DNA of 64,000 bases from Lasioglossum baleicum (taxonomy: Eukaryota > Arthropoda > Insecta > Hymenoptera > Halictidae): assembly GCF_051020765.1 (NCBI RefSeq), contig NW_027469344.1:124001-188000 (forward strand), written 5' to 3'. Shown piece after piece: positions 1 to 12,330 of this stretch. The notes under the pieces are model-generated. The model did no database searches. It had not been told where the DNA came from and was given only the letters and a program-made list of their open reading frames with translations. The stretch's first letter is position 1, and every line of letters begins with the position of its first letter. The translations under genes were made by a program, and so were the position numbers.

Positions 1-203
1 TTTGATTCTCCGAGAGTGATGCCATCGGTAAAGTGTTTGACGTTATACCAATTGGTAACGTCATCAAAGGTTTTTCGCCGAATTGTAATATTCATACCGT
101 GAATTAAGGTGTCTACTACCAATACTGATCAGCGGATTTGCGGTCGGAATATCTGGTATGATTCTCCGAATCACAAGATAGGTGAAGCTGTTGTCTTAGC
201 CGT
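1..203 (-). repeat. Satellite A block, reverse orientation (partial, runs off the window)
   Basis: Less than one 346-bp unit of satellite A in reverse orientation. Landmarks in order are GGTAAAGTGTTTGACG, the palindrome TACCAATTGGTA (46-57), GAATTAAGGTGTCTACTACC and CAGCGGATTTG, ending at CTTAGCCGT. The block certainly continues upstream of the window. At about 203 the sequence passes directly into forward-orientation units (TATCGAGTATATAACTTCG) with no spacer. There is no coding content. Confidence 0.9.
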
Positions 204-2193
204 ATCGAGTATATAACTTCGTGCTCGAAGAGAGAAATTAGTACTCATTTCAGTGACGTGAACCTTAACTTCATGCATGAATTATAAGTTCGAGGGTCAA
301 CCAGTTCGATAACGATACCGCCATCTTTGATGCTCGAACGGGTAAATAAATAGCTACACCTATTCTGTGATTCCGAGAGTCATGTTAGGTAATACTGGAG
401 TTAATCAGCGGAACAGTTTTGGCAATTGACACCTCCATGCACGGTATGAATATTAATGTAGAGAGACACACCGTCGGAGAATATTACCATTTCCAATAAG
501 GTGATTCCTTTTACCGAATACCTTACCCTAAGGGAACCTAACACGCTATAACGAGTGTCACACTTATTGTTCACGGAGACAAATTAGTAGACAATTTTTG
601 AAATCGTAAAGAACATTTTCATGTATGAACATCTAAATCGGGAGGCAATCCGTTCGAGAACATTGCCATCTCCTTCGAGAGTCGAGCGTCTGCGTCAGTA
701 GCTTCACCCATACATGTGATTCCAAGAGTCGAGCCTGGTATTCCGGGTGTAAAACGGCCAACAGCATTTGCAATAAACACCTTGTTTCACGGTTTGAACA
801 TTAAAGTGGACTGTGTTTCCGATGGAGAACAAAACCAATTGTCATAAAGTCATACTTCCTATCAAATGCCATACCAACCTAGAACCTATTACGCTGTATC
901 GAATATCATGCTTAGTTCTCACGGAAACAAGTTGGTCTAATTTTCGGCAACCGCAGAGCTTTTTCCATGTTTAAATAGCAAAATCGATAGTCAAACCGTT
1001 CGAGAGCGATCCCACCTTCCTTGGAAGTCCCAAACTTAAGTCAATAGCTTCACCTGTCCCGTGATGCCGAGAGTAAAACCAGGTAATCCGGGTGTCATTC
1101 CGTCGAACACTATTTGTCATGGTCACCATAATTCGCGGATTGAATATTAAGGTACAGAGTCTAACCCATGTATAACGTTACCCATTGGTATAACATAACA
1201 GTTTGACCGAAGACCTTACTCTCAGAGAAACTAACTCGCTGTATCGACAGTATAACTTCGTGGTCAGAGAAGAAAAATAGTAAATATTTTAGTGATGCGC
1301 ACCTTAATTTCGTGCCTGAATTAGAAGATAGAGTGTCAATCCATTCCACAGCTTTACAACGTTCTCTGAGAGTCGAAAGGCGAAGGCAATTGCTTCTCCT
1401 ATCCTGTGATTCCGAAAGTTAAACCACGTGTTCGGGGAGTAGCTCTGCTGAACAGTATTGACAATGGACACGTTATACCACGGTTTAATATTGAAGTATT
1501 TCACCAAACCGTTTTAGTCTGTTTCCAATTGGCATAAATAACGGCAAACATTTTACCGATGATCGTACCTGCCGAGAACATGACCGGCTGCAACGAGAAT
1601 ATAACTTCGAGTTCGTAGAAAGAAATTATTATTCATTTCAGTGATGGGCACCTTTCCTCCGTGTATGAATTAGAAGATCGTGGTTCAAATCTTTCGAGAA
1701 GGGAACCTCGTTCTGTAAGAGTAGAAAGGCCAAGTCAGTAGCTTCAGCTATCCTGTGCTTGTAAGAGTAAAACCAGGTATTCCGGGAGCACATCCGCTGA
1801 AGAGTATTGGGCATGGACACCTTTATTCACGGTTTGAATATTAAAATAGTCAATCCGTTTGAGAAAGCTGGAAAATGGTATAAATCAAAAGTTTTACTGA
1901 GGCCCTTACCCTCCGAAAGCATAACTTGCTGTATCGAGAGAGCCACATCGTGTTCAGAGACGCAAACTAGTACTCATTTTAGAGACAGGTACCTTAATAT
2001 CATGTATGAATTAGAAGATCGATGGTCAAACACTCTGAGAACATTACCCCCCTCTTTGGGGATCGAACGGCTCTGTGATTCACATCACCTATTTCATGAT
2101 TCCGAGAGTGAGATTTGGCACTCCGAGTGCAAATCCCCTGAACAGTACTGGCAATAGACATTCCAATTCACGGTATGAATATTAAAGTAGAGG

Positions 2194-2539
2194 GTCAATC
2201 CGTTTGAGAATACTACCAATTGGTATAACGTTATACTCATTAACGGATACGTTACCTTCCGAGAATATAACCATCTGTGTCGTGGGAATAACTTCGTGTT
2301 CAGTGGAACATATTAGTAAACATGTTAATGACGGGCTCGTTAATTTCATTTATGGATTAGAAGATCGAGAATCATGCCGTTCGGCAACATCACCACCTTC
2401 ACAGAGTGTCGCATAGCTAAGGCAATAGCTTCACCTATCCTGTGTTTCAGAGAGCCAAGCCAGTCATTACGGGAGAAAATCCGCTGAATTATGCAGGCAA
2501 TTGACACCATAATTCACGATACGAACATGAAAGTGGGAA
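2194..2539 (+). repeat. Reference copy of the satellite A unit (346 bp), with its two halves
   Basis: I use this copy to define the unit from one core to the next same-type core. Half 1 is 2194-2370 (177 bp) and half 2 is 2371-2539 (169 bp). Both halves open with a core related to GTCAAACCGTTNGAGAACGT and TACCA. Both carry a motif of the type AGTCNAACG near offset 36-45 and TTCCGAGA near the middle. Both close with CACCTTAATTNCA then TGAAT about 25-35 bp before the next core. The halves are therefore ancient duplicates of a roughly 173-bp ancestor. Confidence 0.88.
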
Positions 2540-5500
2540 GTCAAACCGTTGGATATCATTACCAATTGTGTTATAAGTCAAACTTTTTACCCGATACCAT
2601 GCCTTCCGCGAAGCTAACACGCTGTAGCGTGTGTCCAACTTGCTGCACTCGGAGACAAATTAGTAGACATTGTAGCATATGGATGCCGTATTTTCATGCA
2701 TCATTTGTAAAATCGACAGTCAAACGATTCGAGATCGATCCCATCTTCTTTGAGATTCGAACGGCTACGTGAATATCTTCACTTATCCTGCCATTCTGAT
2801 AGGAAAACCCGGATGCCGGGAGCCAATCTGCTGCACACTATTGCTATTGCACACCTTTATTCATGGTTTGAATATTAATGTGGAGCCTGAAACCGTTTGA
2901 GAACGTTATCAGTTGCTATAAGTACGAATGTTTTGTCAATCACCATAGCTACCGAGAACATATATCGCTGCATCGAGTATGTTGCTTAGTGTAAACGGAA
3001 ACAAATAAGTATCCATTGTTGTGACTGGCATCTAAACATCATGTATGGATAAGAATATCGAGAGGCAAACCGTTCCAGGACGTTACCACCCCCTTTGAGG
3101 ATGGCCGAACAAAGACAACAGCTTCACCTATCCTTCTAATTCCGAAAGTCACGCTAGATATATCAGGAGTAAGTCAGCTGGAGAGTTTTGGCAATCGACA
3201 CCTTAATTCGCGGTTAGAATAATACAGTAGAGTGTCAAACCGATTGAGAGCGTTACAAATTGGTATATTGTCAAACGTTTAACCGAAGGCCTTACCCTAC
3301 GCGAAATTCATCGGCATCATCTAGAGTGTAAGTACGTGCTCACACAACAAAATTAGTATTCATTTCTGTGGCGGGCACCTGAGCGCCATGAACGAATCAG
3401 AAGATCGATGGCCAAACAGCTCAGGAACGTTGCCACCTTCTGCTGAGAGGCGAACGGCTAAGTCCATACTTCACCTTTCCCGTGATTCCGAGAGGCAACC
3501 CGGAAAACCGAGAGTAATTCCGCTGAAGTGTATTGGCAATTGACACATTAATTCACGGTTTGAGTATTAAAGTAGAGCGTGAGACCGCTTGAGAACGTTA
3601 CATATTCGTATGAAGTTAAATCTTTTACCGAAGACCTTACCCTCTCAGAACCTAACCCGCTGTATCGAGAGTATAATTTCGTATTCAAAGAGGAAATTAG
3701 TACACATTTTAGTGACGGGCATCATAATTTCATGTATAAGTTGGAAAATCGAGTATCAAACCGTTCGAGAACGGAACCAGCTTCTTTGAGAGTCGCACAG
3801 CTAGGAGAACTTCTTCACCTATCCTGTGATTCTGAGAGACAATCCAGGTATTCCGCGACTAAGCCCGCAGTAAATTATTGGAGTTAGACACGCTATACCT
3901 CATTATCAATATTAAGGAACAGTGTCAAACCATTGTAGATCGCTACCTATTGCTATACATTCAACCTTTTTACCGAAAGCATTACCTTGCGAGAGCCCAT
4001 CCCGATGTACTTATATTATAACTTCGCGTTCACGTAAACGAGTTAGTATATATTTTAGTGACGCCGTCCTTAATTTCATGTGCGTATATGAAGATCGAGT
4101 GTCAAACCGATCAAGACCGATACCAACTTACTCGGGAGTAGAACGGCTAAGTCAATAGCTTCACCTATCTCGTGATTCCGAGAGGCAATCAGGGAAAACC
4201 GAGCGTAAGTCCGCTGTAGAGTATTGGCCATTGACAGCATATTTAACGGTTCGAATATGAATATTGAGCGTCAAAGCGATTTAGAGCGTTGACCATTGGT
4301 ATAAAGTCAAACATTCTACCTATCGCCCTACCTTCAGAGAAGCTAACCCGCTGTTTCGAAAGTATAACTTTGTGTTCAGAGAAAAAATTAGTATACATTT
4401 CAGAGGCGGCCACTTTAATTTCATGTATGAACTAGAATATAGATCGTCAAACCTTTCGAAATCGTTTCTACCCTCCATGTGGGCTGAACGGCTACGTCAA
4501 TTGTTTCAACTATCCTGTGACTCTGAGAGTCAAATAAGGGATTCCTGGAATAAATCCGCTAAGGAATATTGGATATTGATACCTCAATTCGCGTTGTAAA
4601 AATTGAGGTAGAGATTCGAGCTGATGGAGAACATTATCAATTGGTATATAGTCATTCTTAATACCGAATAACATGCCATCCGGGATCACACCCCGCTGTA
4701 GGGAGTGTCATTCTTACTATTCACGCAAAAAGAAATCAGTAGTCATTTTGGTAGATGGGCACATTATTTTCAAGTATGTGTAGCAGAATCGAAAGTCTAA
4801 CCGTTCGAGAACGTAACAACCACCTTTGAGAGTGGCACAGCTACGTCAATACCTTCAACTGTCCTGCGATGCCGAGAGTCAAACCAGATATTCCGGGAGT
4901 AAATCCGCTGTACAGAATTGGCAATAGATACCTTAACTCACGGTTTGAATATTAAAGCGGGCCGTCAAGCCGTTGAAGAACATTAGCTATTCCTATAGGG
5001 TTAAACTCCTTACAGAATGCCTGACCCTCCGAAAAACTGACCTGCTGTATGGAGTGTATAACACCGCGTTCAGACGTCCGAACTGGTATACATTTACTGA
5101 CAAGCACCTTAATTTCATGCATGAATTGGAAGATAGGCGGTCAAACCGTTCGAGAACGTTACCACATTCCTCGGGAGCCACGTGGCTAAGTGAATAGCTT
5201 CACATATCCTGTGATTCCAAGAAACTAACCAGGTAATCCGACGGTAAATCCGCCGAAGAGTATTGGCAGTAGATACCTCAATTCGAGGAGTGAGTATTAA
5301 AACAGAGCGTCACACATTGTGAGAACGTTACCATTTCCTATAAAGTCAAACGTTTTATCGAATGCCGTACCGTCCGAAAGGATAACCCGACGTATCGATA
5401 GTATAGCTATTATGATTACGGAAACACATTCTTAAACAATTTAGTGACGTCGCCATGAATTCATGTATGAATTAGAAGATCGACGAACAAACCGTACGAG

Positions 5501-6905
5501 AAGATTCCCACCTTCTGCGAGAGACGAACGGCTAAGTCAACAGCTTCACCTATCCAATGATACCGAGAGTGAAACCAGGAATTCCGTGAGTCTATCCGCA
5601 GTACAGTATTGGCAAGAGGCACCTTAATTTGCGGTATGAATGGCAATATAGAAATTCGAACCGTTGTAGAACGTTACTTACTGGTATGTTGTCAAACTTC
5701 TTACCGGATACATTACGCTCCGAGAAACTAACACGCGGCAGGAAGAACCAAATTAGTAGACACACTAGCAGACAGACACGCTAATTGCATCTATCTATAG
5801 GAAGATGGAGGGTCAAATCGACCGAGAATGTTACCACCTCTTTTGACAGTCGCATGGCTAAGGTAATAGTTACACCTTTCCTGTGATTTCGAGAGAAAAA
5901 GCGAGGTATTGCGGGAGAAAATCCGCTGACCAAAATTGGCAATACACACCTCAATGTACAACTTGAATATTAAAGTACATCGTGGCACCATTCGAGAACG
6001 CAACCAACTGGTACAAAAGTCAAAAGCCCTACCGAAGATCTTACCTTCCGCGAGCCGCACCCGCCACATAGAGAGTACAACTTCGTGTTCAGTGAAAGAA
6101 ATTAGTGTTCATTTCAGTGATGGGCTCATTAGCTTCATGTATTATTTAGAATATCGAGGCTTAAGCCGCTCGAGAACGTTACCACCTTCTGTGAGAGACG
6201 AACGCCTAAGTCATTAGCTACACCCATCCAGTGATTGTGAGAGTCAAACGAGATATACCGGAAGTAAATGCACTTAAATACAATATTGGCAATAGATACC
6301 TTTATTCGCGGAATGAGTATTAAAATAGAGCGTCACACATTGTAGAACGATACTATTTCCTATAAAGTCAAACATTTTACCGAATGCCTCATCGTTCGAG
6401 AAGGTAACCCTCCGTACCGAGAGTGAATCTACGAGTTAATAGATGACATTAATATACATTTCAGTGACGGGGACTGTAATTTGAATATGAATGAGCAGAT
6501 CGATGGACAAGTCGTTCGAGAAAGTTACCACATTCTGTGATCGACGAACGGCCCAATTAATAGCATCAACTGTCCTATGATTCGGTGCGACAAACGAGGT
6601 ACTCCGGGACTAAAATCCCCCTACACTATCCGGCCATAGACACCATTGTTGAGCGTATGTATACTAAGGCAGACCTTCAAACCGTTAATCAACGTTACCT
6701 AATCGGACAGACTCAAACCTCTTACCGAAGGTCTATCATTCGGAGAAGTTAACGCACAGTATCGAGAACATAATTTCCTTTCCATTCAAACTAATTAGTA
6801 CACATTTTATTGACAGGCACCTTAATTTCATGTGTGAATTAGAAGACCGAGAGTCAAGCCGTTGGCGTACGTTACAAACTCTCTTTAGAGTCGCACAGCT
6901 AAGTC

Positions 6906-6926
6906 AATACCCTCACAACTTTACCC
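6906..6926 (+). repeat. Truncated satellite A unit (internal deletion)
   Basis: Half 2 of one unit stops at CAATACCCTCAC, and the sequence resumes inside half 1 at AACTTTACCCAAGACC. Roughly 150 bp are missing, without preserving alignment between the halves. It looks like a simple deletion in the array. Confidence 0.75.
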
Positions 6927-9900
6927 AAGACCATACACTCCGAAAGCCTATTGCGCAGTACCCAGAGCATAACATGGTGTTCCGAGGAACAAATTAGTAT
7001 TCAATTTAGTGTCTGGCACCTAAATATCACTTATGAAAAGGCAGTTCGAGTGTCAAACCGTTTGAGATCGATACCACCTTATTTGCGGCCGATCGGCAAA
7101 ATCAATTGCTTCTCCTATCCCGTTACAGGAGCCACCCCTGGAATTCCTGCAGTAAAGCCGCTGCACTGTATTGGCAATAGAATCATTAATTCACGATACG
7201 GGTATTAAAGTGAGGAGTAAAACTGTTTCAAAACGTTACGCATTGGTATAAAGTCATATTCCTCCCCTGTTTCCCTACCATCCGAGAACATGACCCGCTG
7301 TATTGTGATTATAACGTCGCGTTCAGAGAAACAAATTAGTGGACATTTTAGCAGACGGACGCCTTAATATCGTGAAACAACTAGATGGTCGATTGTCGAA
7401 TCGTTGGAGATCGTTAACACCATCTTTTAGAGTCGAGCGACTATGTCAGTAGCATAACCTATCCTGTGATACCGAAATTCAAACCAGATCGTCCTCAATT
7501 AAATGCGCTGATCAGTATTGGCAGAAGACAACTTAATTCACTGTATGAATATTAAAGAAGTGTGTCGAACCGTTGTAGTACGTTACATACTGGTATGAAC
7601 TCATCCTCCTTATCGACGGCCTTACCGTCCGAAATGCTAACCCGCTGTATCTAGAGCATAGCTTCGTGTTTAGAGAAACACATTAGTATACATTTTAGTG
7701 ATGGCACTGTTAGTGTCGTGTGAATTCGAAGATCGTGTGTCATACAGTGCGAGAACGTTAGCACCTACTTTGAGATTCGAACGGCTCCGTGAATCAAATC
7801 TGGTATTCCCCGTAAAACTGCCGTTCACTATGGTCTTTAGACACCCTATTTCACGGTATTAATATTAAAGTACTCAATCAAATCGTTGTAGCACCTTACC
7901 TATTGGTACAAAGTCAAACTTTTCACAGACGACCTTACCATCGAGAAGCTAGCCCTCTGTACCAAGAGTATATCTTCGTGCTCAGAGAAGTAAATTAGTA
8001 TTCATTATATTGACACGCACCATAATTTCATGTATGTATTAGAAGATCGAGTATCAAACGTTTCGAGAACGTAACCATCATCTGTGAGAGTCGAACGGCT
8101 AAGACAACAGCTTCACATATTCTGTGGCTCCGAGAGACTAACCATGTACTCGTGGAGTAAATCCGCTGACCAGTATTGGCAATAGACAACCTTAACTCAA
8201 GGTATTGAAACTAAAATATGGCGGCAAATCGTAGGAGAACGTCACCAACTCGTATGACGACAAACTTGTTTCAGCACACCATACTTTCCGCGAGTCAAAC
8301 CAGATGTATCGAAGGTATAACTACGATTTCACAGTAGAAAATTTTTATTCATTTTAGCGACGGGCACGTCTATCTCATGAATGAATAATGAGATCGCGAG
8401 TCAATCAGGTCGATAACGTTTTCGCCTTTTTTGAGAGTCGCATAGCTAAGTCACTACCTTCACCGATCTGTTATTCCGGCAGTCAAACCTGGCATTCCGG
8501 GAATAAATGCGCTGAACAGTATTGGCAATAGACACCTTAATTCACGGTTGGAATATAAAGGCAGACAGCCAAACCGTTGAAGAACGTTACCTATTGGTAT
8601 AGAGTCAAACATTTTACCGATAGCCCAACCTTCAGAGACGCTAACCCGCGGTATCGAGAGTATAGCTTCGTATTCGTAGGAAGAAATTATTAAACATTTT
8701 TGTGACGGACACAATAATTTCATTACGAACAAGAAGATCGAGCGTCAAGCCGCCCGAGAACGTTGCCACATTCTGTGAAAGATGAACGGTTTAGTGAAAA
8801 GCTCCACCTATCCTGAGATTCCGAGATTCAAAGCAGGTAATCCGGTAGTAAATCGGCAGAATAGTTTTGGCAATGGACACCATAAATCACGGTTTGAATA
8901 TTACGGTAGATTGTCAAACCGTTTGAGAATGTTATCAATTCTTATGAAGTTGAACGTTTTGCAAAAGGCCGTACCTTCCGTGAACCTCACCCGCTTCATC
9001 GATAGTTTAACATCGTGATCAGAGGGCTAATTAGTGTACATTTTATTGACGAGCAAATTAATTTCATGCATGAATTAGAAGATCGGGTGACAAACCGCTC
9101 GAGAACAATAGCACCTTCTGTGCGAGACGACCGGCTATGTCAATAACTTCAAGTATCCTGCGATACCGAGAGTCAAACCAGGTATTCTGGAATAAATCCG
9201 ATGAACAGGATTCGTAACGGACAACTTAATTCTCGTCTTGAATATTAAAATAAGCGTCAAGCTATTTAAGAACGTTACTAATTGCCAGAAGTCATACGGT
9301 TTACCGAACACCATATCCTCCGAAAAACAACTCCGCTGTATCAAGAGTACAACTTCGTATTCATTGAAAGAAATTAGTATTCCTTTAAGTGACGGGCACG
9401 TTAACGTCATGTATCAATTAGAACATTGATGGTCAAGCCTTTGGGGCACGATACCACTCTATTTGAGATTCGAACCGATAACGAACCAGGTATTCCGGGA
9501 GTTAATCCGCTGAATAGTATTGGCAATAGACACATGAATTCCCGGCATGAGCATTAAAATAGGAATGAAAATCGCCGGAGAACGATACGTATTGGTATGC
9601 AGTCGTACTCTTTACCGAAAGCCTTACCTTCGATGCAGCTAACCTATCATATCGAGTGTTTAACTTCGTCTTCAGAGAAACACATTTGTATACATTTACG
9701 AGATGGGATCCATAGTTTCAAGTATAAAATATAAAATCGAGTGTCATACCGATCCAGAACGTTGCCACGTTCTTTGAGAGACACACAGTAATGTCGTCAG
9801 CATCACCTACCCTGTTATTCCGCGAGTCGAATCAGGTGTTCAGGAGTAAATGCGCAGAGCTGTATTGACAATAGACACCTTAATTCATGGTTTGAATATT

Positions 9901-12282
9901 CAATTAGATCGTGAAACCGTTGTAGAACGTTACCAATTGCTGTGAAGTCCAACGTTCTACCGAAGACCTTGCCGCCCGATGAAATAATCCGCTATATCGA
10001 TAGTACAACTTCGTGGTCAGGGAAAGAAATCGGTGTTCATTTCAGTGACGTGCACCATAACTTCATGTATGTATAAGAAGATCGAATGTTACACCGATCG
10101 ACATCGTTACCACCCTCATTGAGAGTAGCATGGCTAGGGCAATAGCTTCACCCATCCTGTGACTCCGAGCGTCAAACAAGTCATAACGGGAGTAAATCCG
10201 CTGAATTGTATAGGCAATTGACACCATATTTCACGGTATGAACATTAAAGTAGAGAATCAAAGTGTCGGATCATTATCAATTGCTATTGAGTCACTCTTT
10301 TTACCGATGGCCTTTCCTTCCGAAAACATAACTCGCTTTATCGAGATAATATTTTGGTGTCCATGGAAGCAAATTATTATAGATTTTAGCGACGTATACC
10401 TTAATTTTATGTACGAGTTAGAACAGCGAGGGTCAAACCGTTCCACAACGCTACCACCTTCTTCGAGCGCCGAACTTCTCGATCAATAGCTACACCTATC
10501 CTGTGATTTCGGAGGTCAAACAAGGTATTCCGGGAGTCAATCCGCTGTACACTACTGACATCAAACACCTTAATTCACGGTATGAATATTCAGGTTGAGC
10601 GCAAAACCTTTGTAGGACCATACCTATTGTTGTATAATCAATTTTTTTTCAGAAAGCCTTACCTACCGTGAACCCAACCGGCCGTACCGAGAGTATAACT
10701 TTGTGCACAGAGAAACAGATTTGCTTACATTTTACAGATGGGCACCTTATTTTCATATATGGATTGGTAGATCGAGAGGCAAACTGTTCCTGAACGTTAG
10801 CACTCTCTTCATGAGTCGCACAGCTTAGTCATTAGATTCACCTATCCGGTGATTCCGAAGGTCAAAACAGGTACTACGGGAGTAAATTCGCTGAACAGTA
10901 TTGCGAATGGACACCATAGTTCACGACTTGAATATTAAAGTATAGAGGCAAACCAGTGGAGGGCATTAACTAATGTTATAAAGTCATACTTCTTACCGAG
11001 TACCTTACCTTCCGAGAACATAACCCCTTGCAGAGAGTGTCTTGGTTAGTTCCCGCGGAAACAAATTACTAGACATTATATCCGACGGAGACCTTATTAT
11101 TATGTCTGAATAGCAAAATCGAGAGTCAAACCACTCGAGAGCGTTACAACCTTCTTTGGGATTCCAACGGCTAAGTGAACAGCTTCACTTATCCAGCGAT
11201 TCCGCTAGTCAAACTAGGTGTTCCGGAAGTAAACTCCCTGCGAAGTATTGGCAAGAGACACCTTATCTCACAGTATGAATATTAAAGAAATTGTCAAATC
11301 GTCGTAGAATACTACGAATTTGCATAAAGTTATTTTTTTACCGAATACCTTCCCTTCCGGCAACATTTCCCCTGTAGCCAGGGCCTTGCTTAGCGTTCAC
11401 GGAATCAAATTAGTAACCATTTTAGCAGACGGACCCCATATTTTCATGTATGAATGGAGAGATAGAGATTCAAACAGTCCTCCAACGATCCCAGCACCTT
11501 TGAGTGCCGAACTGCGAAGCGAATAGCTGCACTTAGGCTGTAGTTCCGAGCGACAGACCAGCACTCTTGGAGTCAATGCGCTGTACACTATTTTTAATGA
11601 ATACCTGAATTCGCGGTTCGAATATTAATCTAGAGCATCAATTCGCTCGATAGCGTTACCAATTAGTATAAATTCAATCGTTTTATCCTCTGAGTGGCTA
11701 ACGCACTGTATCGAGAGTATAACATGGTGTTCAATGGTAGAAATTAGTATACATGCTACCAGGCGGACAATTTGTTCTCATGTAAGAATAAGAAAATCGA
11801 GGGTCACACCGTTCGACAAAAGTTACCACCTTCTCTGAGATTCGAACGGCTATGTCAGTAGCTTCATACATCCTGTGATTCCGGAAGCCAAACCACATAT
11901 TCCGCGAGTAAATGCGCTGTACAGTATTGGCAATAGATACCTTATTTCGCGGATTGAATATTAAAATAGACAGTCACACCGTGTGAGAACGTTACAATTG
12001 CTATAAAGTCAAACGTTTTACCGAATGCCTTACCGTCCGAGATGCTAACCAGCCGTATCTAGAGAATAGCTTCGGGTTTATGCCAACACGTTAGTATACA
12101 ATTTAGTGACGTCACCATAAATTCACGTATGAGTTAGAAGAACGATGGTCAAACCGTTGGAGATCGTTGCCTTATTCTATGAGAGACGAACGTGTAAGTC
12201 AATAGCTTCATCTAACCTGTGATAGCATGAGTATAAGCAGGTATTCCGGGCGTAAATCTGCTGAGCAATATTGGCAATAGAC

Positions 12283-12330
12283 AGCATATTTCACCACAAT
12301 TTCATGCATTAATGAAAAGACCAAGGGTCA
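12283..12330 (+). repeat. Half-unit fusion in satellite A
   Basis: Half 2 reaches GACAGCATATTTCAC and then continues as the end of half 1, CACAATTTCATGCATT. The two core sites that flank the region are at 12148 and 12327, only 179 bp apart. The breakpoint lies in the stretch CACC(A/T)TAATTTCA that both halves share, with about 10 bp of extra sequence. It is best explained by exchange between half 1 and half 2. Confidence 0.7.
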
